Source of the DNA: JAMXLO01 sp963850535
Lineage (GTDB): Bacteria; Pseudomonadota; Alphaproteobacteria; Acetobacterales; Acetobacteraceae
Assembly (NCBI GenBank): GCA_963850535.1
Contig: CAWKMC010000036.1
Coordinates: 1 to 64,000 of the forward strand
Length of the DNA stretch: 64,000 nucleotides
Direction: 5' to 3'
In this document: piece after piece, positions 25,404 through 34,484 of the stretch
Layout of the letters: the number at the start of each line of letters is the position of its first letter
Numbering within the stretch: the first letter of the stretch is position 1
The notes under the pieces: model-generated
Database searches by the model: none
The model's input: only the letters and a program-made list of their open reading frames with translations
What the model was told of the DNA's origin: nothing
Made by a program: the position numbers and the translations under genes

Positions 25404-26086
25404 CTTGGCCGGCTCCGGAAAATTGTCTGAACGTGCTGGCGCACCACAGCCTGCGCCGCGTGGATGCGCTCCTCGCTGACTGTGTCCCAGTGCAGCACGC
25501 GTGACGTGCCCCAACCGCAGAAGATCTTGGCCTGGCCGATCAGGGTCATCGCATGCAGCAGCACCTGCTGGTCATCCGGCGCACGACCGATCAATCGGCC
25601 GATGATGGCACAGCACGGCGAGCAGACATGGCGGATCATATCGTCCTGCAGCGCATAGACCGCAGCATTCGGTTCCACTTCCATTCGTGCGAAGAATTTC
25701 TGCCGGCTCTCGCGATTGGGCACGCTGTCATCGAGGACCAGCCCGACCATGACGTCGAGGATGTCGCACAGCAGGTCGATCAGTCGTTGACGCGGCAGGT
25801 GGTCATCGGCCAATGCGCTGTGCACGCGCTCCAGCACGCCAGCGAAGCCGGCCTGCATCTGTTCGCTTATCTGCTCGACCACGGCGCGATACAGGCCCTC
25901 TTTGCTGCCGAAGTAGTACTGAATGGCGGGCAGATTTACGCCGGCACGCTCGGCGAGGGTGCGGGTGCTGGCGCCATCAAAGCCGCTGGCGGCGAACAGC
26001 TCGAGCGCCGCCTCCAGGATCCGGCCGCGCGTTTCTTCGCCGCGTTGATGCGAGCCTGGCCGGAAACGGCTGATGCTGACGGACAT
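25400..26086 (-). CDS. TetR family regulator (CecR-like, DUF1956 C-terminal type)
   Basis: The 228-residue protein carries a TetR DNA-binding head (TRGRILEAALELFAASGFDG, then TRTLAERAGVNLPAIQYYFG) in residues 19-66. Its C-terminal helical ligand domain resembles the DUF1956 group found beside efflux pumps. It is the first gene of the operon tetR-OMF-MFP-RND and overlaps the OMF start. It probably represses its own operon until a pump substrate binds. Confidence 0.92.
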   Translation of the reverse strand: MSVSISRFRPGSHQRGEETRGRILEAALELFAASGFDGASTRTLAERAGVNLPAIQYYFGSKEGLYRAVVEQISEQMQAGFAGVLERVHSALADDHLPRQRLIDLLCDILDVMVGLVLDDSVPNRESRQKFFARMEVEPNAAVYALQDDMIRHVCSPCCAIIGRLIGRAPDDQQVLLHAMTLIGQAKIFCGWGTSRVLHWDTVSEERIHAAQAVVRQHVQTIFRSRPR

Positions 26087-26092
26087 TCTCTC

Positions 26093-26141
26093 GCCCCAGA
26101 TTGTGGGGCGGCCAGCTATATCGTGCGCCCGCCAAAGTCAA
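26093..26141 (-). promoter_or_regulatory. Candidate promoter/operator of the efflux operon
   Basis: On the minus strand, TTGACT (26141-26136) and TATAGC (26120-26115) are 15 bases apart, a short spacer. The inverted repeat GCCCCA-N5-TGGGGC at 26093-26109 overlaps the expected start region, and ATCGATCGAT lies at 26141-26150. Such placement suits a TetR autorepressor site. No experimental support is visible in sequence. Confidence 0.35.
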
Positions 26142-26220
26142 TCGATCGATATACTATCTCGCCGTGGCTGCAATCACATCTCTGCGTCATATGCCAAGTA
26201 AGGCAGCAGGAAGGGGCGGT

Positions 26221-26838
26221 TCAGCGGTAGCGGCGCGAAGGCTGGACTTTGCCACCGGCCATGGTGACGCGGGCCGCCGGCGTCGGCTGGCCGCACTGGA
26301 TCGCGCCAAGATAACTGCGGTCGAGCGATTGGGTGGGCTCGATCAGCCCGCCATGTCGGACGTGCTGCGCCTTCAACTTTTCGTAGACCGCAAGAACGGC
26401 ATCAGCGTAACGATAGCTCTCCTCGGGAAACACCGCTCGATTAGGGCCGGCATTGTATGCCACCAGCACCATGTAAGGATTGCCCGCAAACCGGGGATCA
26501 TTTCCCAGTGTGCGCAGAAATTGCATGCCACCTAAGATCGATTGATGCGGGTCGAGGGGATCGGCCACGTGCATCGCGGCGCTGGTTTCCGGCATCAGCT
26601 GCATCAGACCCTGCGCACCCTTTGGCGACACGGCGCGCGGATCAAACCCGCTTTCGATCTGGGTAATTGCCTGTGCCAGGTCAGGATCGATGTGCAGGCG
26701 TTTGCCTGCCAACTCGTACACGCCCTTCAGGCTGGCATGGACGGCAATTGGATTGATCGGCCGCGATGTACAGACGTGGGTTTGTCCGAGAGCGACCACA
26801 GGCCATAACAAAAAAGCGAGCGCAATCCGTGCAATCAT
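26221..26838 (-). CDS. Lytic murein transglycosylase (SLT domain)
   Basis: The 205-residue protein has an export signal (IALAFLLWPVVALG). Its lysozyme-like SLT fold carries catalytic Glu62 in AITQIESGFDP, then SPKGAQGLMQLMPETSA and the YNAGPNR motif. It cleaves peptidoglycan glycan strands with 1,6-anhydro product formation. The size and single domain fit the small exported transglycosylases that accompany secretion or conjugation systems, but no such system is seen here. It sits upstream of tetR on the same strand, separated by 134 bases with a promoter. Confidence 0.9.
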   Translation of the reverse strand: MIARIALAFLLWPVVALGQTHVCTSRPINPIAVHASLKGVYELAGKRLHIDPDLAQAITQIESGFDPRAVSPKGAQGLMQLMPETSAAMHVADPLDPHQSILGGMQFLRTLGNDPRFAGNPYMVLVAYNAGPNRAVFPEESYRYADAVLAVYEKLKAQHVRHGGLIEPTQSLDRSYLGAIQCGQPTPAARVTMAGGKVQPSRRYR

Positions 26839-26970
26839 CGCGGTATTTGTTCGACGCTTGTCCTCTGTGTCATTACCCCCGTTGGCTTACCCCTCGAAGT
26901 TTGGTTGTGTCGGCCATCGGTCTTACGCTGACTGCTGCTGGACGGAACAAAGTGAGATGGGAGGGAGCAG

Positions 26971-27897
26971 ATGGCGGTGCGGTTAGGCCTCGGTCTCATT
27001 CCGGGGGCAGGATGGCGGGCCAGCGAGATCCAGGATGTTGCACGGGCCGCAGAAGATGCGGGGTTCGACGCGGTCTTCTGCACCGAGGTGAACAACGACG
27101 CGATCGGCACCGCGCAGCTGATGGGGCTGGCCACTCAACGGATCAGAGTCGGAACCTGGGTCGCCAATACATATTTGCGCCTGCCCTATCTTTGCGCCAA
27201 GGCCGCGATTCTCGCCGGTGATGCGACCGGCGGAAGAATGATCCTGGGTCTTGGCGTGAGCCATCAGCCGGTGAACATGGCGCTCGGTATCGAGATGCCA
27301 GATCCGGCTGGGACCCTACGCAGCTATGCCACCGAGGTTATCGCCTGGCTGCGTGGCGAAGGGCCCGCAACCCACCTTCCGCAGCAGCCCTCGCCCGTTC
27401 CGGTTCCTGTCTATCTCGCGGCCCTGACCTCGCAGAATGTCGAACTGGCGGGCGAAATCGCCGACGGTGTAATGCCTCTATGGTGGTCGGTTGAGCGCGT
27501 GGCGCGAAGCAAGCGGTGGATTGAGCGCGGCCGTGCCAAATCGGGGAAACGCGGCACGTTCGAGATGATGCTGGGCCTGCCGACCTATGTCGGCGATGAC
27601 CTGGAGGCTTTGAAAAGTGACGCGCGCGCCAACCTGGCGCTTTTCACCGGCTTGCCGTTCTTCCAGCGTCTACTGCGGGCGAGTGGTTTCACGGAAGAAG
27701 CCGATAAGGCCGAGAAAGGCGGTGGGGGCGATGCGCTGAGCGACCGAGTTCTTGATGCGATCTGTTTGCTCGGTCCGGTTGATCGGTGCCGCGAGCGAAT
27801 TGCCGCTTATCGCGAAGCAGGCCTCGATCTGCCTATCCTTTGGCCGGCGCTTGGCGTCGAGAGCGCACGCAAGGTCATCGCAATCTTCTCGCGCTAA
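26971..27897 (+). CDS. LLM-class flavin/F420-dependent oxidoreductase
   Basis: The 308-residue protein starts MAVRLGLGLIPGAGWRASEI after GGGAGG. It has the luciferase-like TIM barrel: EDAGFDAVFCTEVNNDA, TQRIRVGTWVANTYLRLPYLCA, GRMILGLGVSHQP and VYLAALTSQNVELAGEIADG. These blocks are typical of the F420-type LLM branch. It would reduce or oxidise a small molecule with a flavin or deazaflavin cofactor. It is divergent from the transglycosylase and followed at 79 bases by the LysE-type exporter gene. Substrate unknown. Confidence 0.9.
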   Translation: MAVRLGLGLIPGAGWRASEIQDVARAAEDAGFDAVFCTEVNNDAIGTAQLMGLATQRIRVGTWVANTYLRLPYLCAKAAILAGDATGGRMILGLGVSHQPVNMALGIEMPDPAGTLRSYATEVIAWLRGEGPATHLPQQPSPVPVPVYLAALTSQNVELAGEIADGVMPLWWSVERVARSKRWIERGRAKSGKRGTFEMMLGLPTYVGDDLEALKSDARANLALFTGLPFFQRLLRASGFTEEADKAEKGGGGDALSDRVLDAICLLGPVDRCRERIAAYREAGLDLPILWPALGVESARKVIAIFSR

Positions 27898-27975
27898 GTG
27901 ACACAGCAATCGTGGTTGGATTCAGGCATCGACTTGAGAGCCCGCGTATGACGGCGTTTAAGGAGTGGGGGTCCT

Positions 27976-28590
27976 GTGCACCTTGAACTTTATATTGGCT
28001 TCGTCATCGCCTCCACTGTGCTCATCCTGATCCCCGGGCCGAACGTCTCGCTGATCGTTGCCAACTCGATCGCCTATGGCACGCGCTATGGTCTCCTGAC
28101 CGTTGTAGGGACCTCGTCCGCCATTGCGCTGCAGCTGGCACTGACAGCGCTGGGGCTGACCGCCACCCTAGGCGTGCTCGCCGGCTGGTTCGAGTGGATA
28201 CGATGGATTGGTGTCGGCTACCTGCTGTATCTCGGCGCGCGGCAATGGACCACGGCGCCGATTGATCTCACCCGCACCAAACCGCAGCCGCGCTCATTCA
28301 AGGCGATCATGTTACGCGGCTTTGCGATCTCGCTCACCAATCCGAAGACACTGCTGTTCTACGGCGCGTTCTTTCCGCAGTTCTTGAAGCCGAATGCGCC
28401 GATCGTGCCCCAGGTGGCACTGTTGTCACTGACCTTCTTTGTTATCGCCGCCGGACTGGATTCGTGCTGGGCGCTGTTGGCGGGTCGCTTGCGCGGTGTG
28501 CTGGCCATGCGCGGCAAGCTGCGCAACCGGCTGTCCGGTGGATTGCTGATCGGTGCCGGGATCGGGTTGGCGCTGGCGCACCGTGAGTAG
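27976..28590 (+). CDS. LysE family translocator
   Basis: The 204-residue protein starts at GTG 27976 after AAGGAG. It has about six transmembrane helices, with the LysE/RhtB signature IPGPNVSLIVANSIAYGTRYG at the first cytosolic loop, then LYLGARQW and SLTNPKTLLFYGAFFPQF. Members export amino acids or their derivatives. It is convergent with the Ugp permease genes, ending 71 bases before them. Substrate not predictable. Confidence 0.92.
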   Translation: MHLELYIGFVIASTVLILIPGPNVSLIVANSIAYGTRYGLLTVVGTSSAIALQLALTALGLTATLGVLAGWFEWIRWIGVGYLLYLGARQWTTAPIDLTRTKPQPRSFKAIMLRGFAISLTNPKTLLFYGAFFPQFLKPNAPIVPQVALLSLTFFVIAAGLDSCWALLAGRLRGVLAMRGKLRNRLSGGLLIGAGIGLALAHRE

Positions 28591-28661
28591 GGTTTTGGTC
28601 CGGCGGCTGCGCTCGATGAAGAGTGGCAATCAGGTGCAGAGCAGGTTTCGACCAATGGCCG

Positions 28662-29531
28662 CTACTTCTCGCCCTCGGTCAGCCCAGCAACGAACCACCG
28701 CTGCATCAGCACCACCACCACGATCGGCGGCAGCAAGGCAAGCACCGCGGTCGCCATCACGGAACTCCAGTCGGTCTGCGTCTCGACGCCGATCATCTTC
28801 ACGATGCCGATCACGATGGTGTCGAGACCCGGGTCAGTCGCGACCAGCAGCGGCCAGAGATACTGGTTCCATCCATAGACGAACAGGATCACGAATAACG
28901 CGGCGATGTTGGCGGCCGAGACCGGTATCAGGATGTCACGCAGAAAGCGCAGGGGACCGGCACCATCCATGCGTGCGGCCTCGACCAGTTCGTCGGGGAT
29001 GGCGACGAACACCTGGCGGAACAGCAGGGTCGCTGTGGCCGAGGCGATCAGCGGCACGGTCAAGCCGGTGAAGCTGTTGATCAGCCCGAGGTCGGACATC
29101 ACCGAGTAGGTTGGAATGATGCGCACCTCGACCGGCAGCATCAGCGTAATGAAAATCAGCCAGAACGCCGTGCGGCGGAACGGGAAACGGAAGAACACCA
29201 CGGCATAGGCCGAAACAATCGAAATCACGATCTTTCCAAATGCGATCGCCATTGCCATTCCGCCAGACACCAGCAGCATATGCCAGACCGGTTCGGTGCC
29301 CATGCTTCCGTGCAGCAGGACGCGCGGATAGGCCGAGAGATCGAGCCGGGGCAGCAGCGATAGATCGCCTCGGGTGATCGCGCCGGAGTCTTGAGTGGAG
29401 CCCGCGAACACCAGCCAGACCGGCAGCGCGAATAGCAGCACGCCCAGGCCAAGCACGATATGAGCCAGCCAATCCGGCCGTTGCCGTGGGACGGCGTGCT
29501 CGATCGATGCGCTGATTACCGCCTGGCTCAT
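28662..29531 (-). CDS. ugpE: Carbohydrate ABC transporter permease (UgpE/MalG-like)
   Basis: The 289-residue inner-membrane protein has six hydrophobic spans and the ABC permease EAA loop (DELVEAARMDGAGPLRFLRD). It is the second permease of a CUT1-type importer and pairs with the gene at 29528, whose stop it overlaps (ATGA). The order binding protein-permease-permease fits glycerol-3-phosphate (Ugp) or related sugar systems. No ATPase gene follows on this strand. The Ugp label is from family resemblance and gene order only. Confidence 0.85.
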   Translation of the reverse strand: MSQAVISASIEHAVPRQRPDWLAHIVLGLGVLLFALPVWLVFAGSTQDSGAITRGDLSLLPRLDLSAYPRVLLHGSMGTEPVWHMLLVSGGMAMAIAFGKIVISIVSAYAVVFFRFPFRRTAFWLIFITLMLPVEVRIIPTYSVMSDLGLINSFTGLTVPLIASATATLLFRQVFVAIPDELVEAARMDGAGPLRFLRDILIPVSAANIAALFVILFVYGWNQYLWPLLVATDPGLDTIVIGIVKMIGVETQTDWSSVMATAVLALLPPIVVVVLMQRWFVAGLTEGEK

Positions 29532-30409
29532 GCGCTGGTTCTCCGGCCGATGAAACGGAATTGGATTGCAGTCAGTGCGATCACGCCGACCATCAGCACG
29601 ACTGACTGCGCCGACGACGAACCAAGGTCCAAATTCACCACGCCGTCGCGATACACCTTGATGACCAGCGTCTCGGTGTCCTTGCCAGGACCACCATGGG
29701 TCAGCGCGTAAATCGTGCCAAACGTGTCGAATGCCGCATAGACCAGGTTCACCACCAGCAGAAAGAATGTCGTCGGCGTCAGCAGCGGGAAGGTGATGGT
29801 GCGGAAGCGGTGCCAGCCTTTGGCTCCGTCCATTCGCGCCGCCTCTACCACGGCGCGCGGGATCGACTGCAGACCAGCGAGAAAGAAGATAAAGTTGTAG
29901 CTAATCTGCTTCCACGCGCTGGCAACGATCACCATCAGCATCGCCTGGCCACCGTTGATCGTGTAATCCCAGGCAATGCCGCGCGCGTTCAGCCAGCGCC
30001 CGAGCATCCCGACCTGCGGGTTCAGTATGAACAGCCACAACACGGCAGAAACTGCGGGCGCCACGGCGTAGGGCCAGATCAGCAATGTGCGGTAAATCGT
30101 CCGCCCCGCGATGTGGTGGTCGGCAAACATGGCGAGCAGCAGTGCGACGCCCATCGATAGCAGGCTGACGGCAGCGCAGAAGATCACCGTGCGTATGATC
30201 GAATCGACATACAGCGGATCGGCGAACAGCTCGGAGAAATTCTCCAGGCCGACGAAGGTGGAGCCGAGGCCGAACGGATCTTCGCGGATCAGGCTGGACC
30301 AGATCGCTTCGCCGGCAGGCCAGAGAAAAAAGAAACCGGTCAGCAAGAGCTGCGGCAGCACCAACAATACCGGCAGCAGCCAGCCCTCGAAGACGGTGCG
30401 GCGCTCCAT
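29528..30409 (-). CDS. ugpA: Carbohydrate ABC transporter permease (UgpA/MalF-like)
   Basis: The 293-residue protein begins MERRTVFEGWLLPVLLVLPQ. It shows six spans, an EAA loop (RAVVEAARMDGAKGWHRFRT), and VWLFIL-type and PLLTPTTFFLL segments normal for the first permease of CUT1 importers. It forms the heterodimeric channel with the downstream permease. The binding protein gene ends nine bases upstream. Confidence 0.88.
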   Translation of the reverse strand: MERRTVFEGWLLPVLLVLPQLLLTGFFFLWPAGEAIWSSLIREDPFGLGSTFVGLENFSELFADPLYVDSIIRTVIFCAAVSLLSMGVALLLAMFADHHIAGRTIYRTLLIWPYAVAPAVSAVLWLFILNPQVGMLGRWLNARGIAWDYTINGGQAMLMVIVASAWKQISYNFIFFLAGLQSIPRAVVEAARMDGAKGWHRFRTITFPLLTPTTFFLLVVNLVYAAFDTFGTIYALTHGGPGKDTETLVIKVYRDGVVNLDLGSSSAQSVVLMVGVIALTAIQFRFIGRRTSA

Positions 30410-30418
30410 AAGGAGTGG

Positions 30419-31747
30419 CTATGTCTTCACCGACTTCTCGAAGTCGCGCAGCACCTTGTTGCCGCGGCTGACCGCGCTGTCCATCGCCTGCTGCGCAGTC
30501 TGCCCGCCTTGGAACGCCTTCTCCATTTCCTCGTAGATGATATTGCGGATCTCCACGAGCCGGCCTAGTCGCAGACCGCGCGAGTTATTGGTCACCGTGC
30601 CACGTGTCAGTTGCTTCACCGGCAAATCGGCACCGGGGTTCTTGTCATAAAAGCCTTGCTGCCGTGACAACTCGAAACCGGCCAACGTCACCGGCACGTA
30701 ACCGGTGTGCTGATGCCAGTAGGCGTCATTGTCCGGCTTGCCGATGAACTGAAGAAAGGTTGCGACCGCCTTATATTCCTCCGCAGTGCGGTTCGGCGCC
30801 GTCATCGTCCACAGGCTGGCACCGCCGATGATGGAATTGAGCGGCGATTTGATGATTTCCGGATCGTAGGGCAGGAACGCCTCGCCCCAGTCGAACTTGG
30901 CGCTCTTCACCATGTCGCCGCGCATGCCGGATGAATTGAAATGAATGCCGGCCTTGCCCGAAACCAGCAGTTGATCCGGCTGGTTGTCGCGCCCGGCGTA
31001 CTTGAACGTGCCATCCTTCGCCATGTCGAGCAGCCGCTGCATGTGTTTGACATGCGGGCGGCTGTTGACCTCCAGCTGCACATCCAGCCCATCGAACCCG
31101 TCCGACTTGCTGGCGAACGGAATGTCGTGCAGCGCGCTGTATTGTTCGAGCTGGATCCAGCTGAGCCACGAGCTGGTCGCCGGTATCTCGGCGGCGTCCT
31201 TCGCCTTGATTGTCTCGGCTGCCTTCACGACCTCGGGCCAGGTCGCCGGCGGCTTGTCCGGATCAAGCCCTGCTTTGCGGAACGCATCCTTGCTGTACCA
31301 CATCACCGCGGTCGACGAGTTGAACGGCATCGACGCCATTCGTCCGTCCGACAGGCTGTAATAACCGCGCACCGCCGGGATATAGGCGTTCGGATCGATG
31401 CCGACGCCGGTTTCCTTGATCAGCTCCCACACCTGCCTGGTTGCCTTGCCCGCAGCCAGCATGGAACCGGTGCCGACCTCGAATATCTGCGCCAGATGCG
31501 GCGCCTGGCCGGCACGGAATGCAGCTATCGTCGAGGTCAGCACATCGGCGTAGCCGCCTTTGTAGATCGCCTGCACCTCGATCGCGTCCTGGGCCTGATT
31601 GAACGCATCAACCAGGTGATTCACCTGTTCACCGAGTGCGGCCGTCATCGCATGCCACCAGACGATCTTCGTCTTCTCTGCGGCGCGACCGAGAGAAGGT
31701 GCGGCGGAAAGTGCAACCGCGCTGGCAAGCAGTGTGCGACGCTTCAT
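30419..31747 (-). CDS. ugpB: Extracellular solute-binding protein (UgpB-like)
   Basis: The 442-residue periplasmic protein has a Tat/Sec-like leader (MKRRTLLASAVALSAAPSLG). A family-1 solute-binding core follows: IVWWHAMTAALGEQVNHLVDAFN, GKAGIHFNSSGMRGD and the late VPVTLAGFEL region are close to UgpB-type glycerol-3-phosphate binders. It delivers the solute to the two permeases downstream. A perfect hairpin at 31767-31790 separates it from the gene upstream, so it probably has its own transcription unit. Confidence 0.88.
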   Translation of the reverse strand: MKRRTLLASAVALSAAPSLGRAAEKTKIVWWHAMTAALGEQVNHLVDAFNQAQDAIEVQAIYKGGYADVLTSTIAAFRAGQAPHLAQIFEVGTGSMLAAGKATRQVWELIKETGVGIDPNAYIPAVRGYYSLSDGRMASMPFNSSTAVMWYSKDAFRKAGLDPDKPPATWPEVVKAAETIKAKDAAEIPATSSWLSWIQLEQYSALHDIPFASKSDGFDGLDVQLEVNSRPHVKHMQRLLDMAKDGTFKYAGRDNQPDQLLVSGKAGIHFNSSGMRGDMVKSAKFDWGEAFLPYDPEIIKSPLNSIIGGASLWTMTAPNRTAEEYKAVATFLQFIGKPDNDAYWHQHTGYVPVTLAGFELSRQQGFYDKNPGADLPVKQLTRGTVTNNSRGLRLGRLVEIRNIIYEEMEKAFQGGQTAQQAMDSAVSRGNKVLRDFEKSVKT

Positions 31748-31766
31748 GTCCTGTCCTCTGTTCGGT

Positions 31767-31790
31767 ACGTGGCCCCTAGGGGGGCCACGT
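31767..31790. terminator. Perfect hairpin between two transport genes
   Basis: ACGTGGCCCC and GGGGCCACGT form a 10-bp perfect stem with a TAGG loop, followed on the minus strand by no U tract. It sits between the stop of the branched-chain-type binding protein gene and ugpB and could end transcription of the former or stabilise transcript ends. Confidence 0.5.
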
Positions 31791-31831
31791 TGCCGAGTGA
31801 TGCCATTCTGGTGACGCTTGCGGGGCCCATC

Positions 31832-33010
31832 TCAGAAGCTGAGTGGCTCCTGGATCACCGGTGTCCAGCGCCCATCCTTCACCACTGACAGAAATGATTG
31901 ATTGGACGCATGGTGATTGGTGGAGCTCAGCGACAGCGGCGGCCCGCCAAAAATATCGCGCCAGTCCTGCATGCTCTCCATCGCGGCGATGAAACTGTCT
32001 GCCGTCAGATCGCGACCCGCCTTCTGGAGCGCTGCCATAGTGAAGTTTGCGGCGACGTACCCGGCTTCGCCGAGATAGTTGGGGTCGATGCCGAAGGTCT
32101 GCTTGAACTTGGTCGCGAACGCGTGGACTTCGGGGCGAGGATCGTCCGGATAGCGATAAGGCGCTGGCGACATCGAAAAGAATCCCTCCGCAGGACCACC
32201 GGGTGCCTCAGCGACAGCGGTCGAATAGGTGGCGAAATTGCCCATGAAGATCGGATTCCAGCCGATCTTGTGCGCCGTCTGCAGAATTATCACCGTGTCC
32301 TTCACGATGCTGCCAAGTACGATCAGGTCGCAGTTGGCGTCGCGCAGCTTGGCGATCGCGCCGTTGAAGTCGGTGTCGGTGGGCTTGTGACCGGTGGTGC
32401 CTCCCAGCTTCAGCCCCATCGCCTCGACCTGCGCCTGGGCGCCGGCCAGCACGTCGCGGCCGTAGTCGGTGTCCTGATACATCACTCCGACCACCTTCAC
32501 GCTCTTGCTGGTGGCGAAGTGCTTCACCCCCGCGCGCATCTGGTCGTAATACGAAGCGAACTGGCCGAACTTGTACTTGTTGAACGGTTCGTACATCGAG
32601 CGCGCGCAGGTCGTCGGGAAAACGTTCGGCACGCCCTTCTCAATCATCGACGGCATCACTGCGTCGTTCATCGGCGTACCACCGTTGCCGACCGCAAGGA
32701 AGATATTGTCGCGGTTCAGCAGCTTGTTCATCGCCTGCACCGCTTTCGGCACGGTGTATTCGTTGTCCTCTACTACGAAGCGGATCTTGCGGCCGTTTAT
32801 CCCGCCCTTGGCATTGGCTTCGTCGAAGGCCAGCCGCATGCCATCGGCATTGTTGACACCCTGGACGGCGGTGACCCCTGACAGGTCGGCCATGCTGCCG
32901 ATGATGATTTCGTTGTCGCTGACACCACGCGTGGCCGCCCGCGCAATAGCTGGCGCGAACAGAGTGCTTGTGGCCGCCACCAGCGTCTGGCGTCGCGTAA
33001 GTCCTGGCAT
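31832..33010 (-). CDS. Branched-chain amino acid-type ABC substrate-binding protein
   Basis: The 392-residue protein opens MPGLTRRQTLVAATSTLFAP, a Tat-like signal. It has a Peripla_BP_6 (LivJ) fold: IIIGSMADLSGVTAVQGVNNADG, the NGRKIRFVVEDNEY segment and DFNGAIAKLRDANCDLIVLG. It binds a small organic acid or amino acid in the periplasm. No LivHMGF genes are adjacent, so it may serve a distant transporter. The downstream end of the aminotransferase gene lies 34 bases before its start, on the same strand. Confidence 0.9.
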   Translation of the reverse strand: MPGLTRRQTLVAATSTLFAPAIARAATRGVSDNEIIIGSMADLSGVTAVQGVNNADGMRLAFDEANAKGGINGRKIRFVVEDNEYTVPKAVQAMNKLLNRDNIFLAVGNGGTPMNDAVMPSMIEKGVPNVFPTTCARSMYEPFNKYKFGQFASYYDQMRAGVKHFATSKSVKVVGVMYQDTDYGRDVLAGAQAQVEAMGLKLGGTTGHKPTDTDFNGAIAKLRDANCDLIVLGSIVKDTVIILQTAHKIGWNPIFMGNFATYSTAVAEAPGGPAEGFFSMSPAPYRYPDDPRPEVHAFATKFKQTFGIDPNYLGEAGYVAANFTMAALQKAGRDLTADSFIAAMESMQDWRDIFGGPPLSLSSTNHHASNQSFLSVVKDGRWTPVIQEPLSF

Positions 33011-33044
33011 TGTCGTATGTTCCTCCCTGTCGTGGTTCAGGCTA

Positions 33045-34358
33045 TCAGTTGCTCAGCAGTGATCTTCGGCTGGCGAGAAACTCCTCCACCGCCGAGGCGA
33101 GCCGATCGCATTCGGTATCGCCGATCGGCAGGCAGAGGGTGAACATGCCGCGCCGCGCCAGCCATATCCCTTGCGCCAGCATGTCGAAAAAGAACAGTTC
33201 TTTCAGTTTCTGATCGCCATTCGCCGCATCCGCCGGCGACGCTACGCGCTCGCGCGTGAAATGCACCGCGAACATCGAGCCGATGCCGGTGAACTGCATC
33301 GGCGCGTTCTGTGCGCGGCACAGCGCATTCAGCCGCTCGCGGAGCGCATCGCCGCGCGTGTTCAAGGCGCGCGCCGCATCGGGCGTATAAACCTCTGTCA
33401 GTCCAGCCAAGCCGGCCGACATGGTCAGCACATTGTTGTTGAACGTGCCGGCATGCGGCAGGGCGTCGGGCCGCCGCGGATCGAATAGGTCCATGATGTC
33501 GGCGCGTCCGCCAAATGCGCCGAACGACATGCCACCACCGATGTATTTGCCGAACGTGGTCAGGTCCGGCTTGACGCCGCGGACCTGCTGCAACCCACCC
33601 GGCGCCAGTCGCGAGGTCATCACCTCATCCAGGATCAGCAGCGCGCCAACCTTCGTCGTCTGCTCGCGCAGCATGGTCAGGAATTCGGGCGCGGCCGCGA
33701 TGCAGCCGCCACCACCCATCATCGGCTCCAGAATGACCAATGCGAGGTCCGAGGCATGCTGCTCGATCAGCGCACGCGTGGCAGCCATGTCGTTATATGG
33801 TCCCAGCACATAGTCGAACGGCGCATTGATCGGCGAGCCACCGCCGGCGAAGCCGAACACCGCGCCGTGGTAGCCACCGTTGAACACCATCACCTTGGAT
33901 CGCTTGGTGAAGATGCGGCCGACCGAGATCGCCAGCAGATTCGCCTCGGTGCCGGAGTTGGTGAAGCGCACACGCTCCAGCCCGAACCGATCGCAGATGA
34001 CCCGCGCGAATTTCGCCTCGGTCAGGTTGGTGCCGCCGAAGTTGATGCCGGCATCCAGCGCGCGATCTACTGCGGCCCGGATCTTCGGATGCGAATGACC
34101 GTAGATGCCGGCGGTATATTCGCCGAGGAAGTCGATGTACTCGGCGCCATCTAGGTCCCGCAGCCGACAGCCCTCGCCGTGTGCGATGCCGAGTGGAAAT
34201 GGCGCATAATGTAGCACGGTGCGGGTGTTGCCGCCCGGCATCACCGCGGTCGCCTCGACGAAGCGGGCAAGGCTTTTCGGGTTGCGCTTTACATACGCTT
34301 CCTTCGCCTCGGCCAGGGCCGCGTCGATATCGGCGTTGCGCAATTCCGTCTCGCTCAT
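33045..34358 (-). CDS. Class III pyridoxal-phosphate aminotransferase (GSA aminomutase-like)
   Basis: The 437-residue enzyme starts MSETELRNADIDAALAEAKE after GGAGG; a longer frame upstream is antisense to apt and rejected. It has RDLDGAEYIDFLGEYTAGIYGH, TNSGTEANLLAISVGR, GALLILDEVMTSR and the PLP lysine in DLTTFGKYIGGG. The overall form is that of glutamate-1-semialdehyde 2,1-aminomutase relatives used in secondary or catabolic pathways. It is divergent from apt. A true hemL role is unlikely given the context, but cannot be excluded. Confidence 0.9.
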   Translation of the reverse strand: MSETELRNADIDAALAEAKEAYVKRNPKSLARFVEATAVMPGGNTRTVLHYAPFPLGIAHGEGCRLRDLDGAEYIDFLGEYTAGIYGHSHPKIRAAVDRALDAGINFGGTNLTEAKFARVICDRFGLERVRFTNSGTEANLLAISVGRIFTKRSKVMVFNGGYHGAVFGFAGGGSPINAPFDYVLGPYNDMAATRALIEQHASDLALVILEPMMGGGGCIAAAPEFLTMLREQTTKVGALLILDEVMTSRLAPGGLQQVRGVKPDLTTFGKYIGGGMSFGAFGGRADIMDLFDPRRPDALPHAGTFNNNVLTMSAGLAGLTEVYTPDAARALNTRGDALRERLNALCRAQNAPMQFTGIGSMFAVHFTRERVASPADAANGDQKLKELFFFDMLAQGIWLARRGMFTLCLPIGDTECDRLASAVEEFLASRRSLLSN

Positions 34359-34484
34359 CAGCTGCCTCCGCTCGGTCACGGACAGTCTGCCCGCCCATCC
34401 TGTCGTTCGGCAACCGGCCGCATTGCAGGTGTCTGCCCTGCGTTCTACATCCGACAGCGGGCCCTTATCTGGAAAGGCAGGCGC

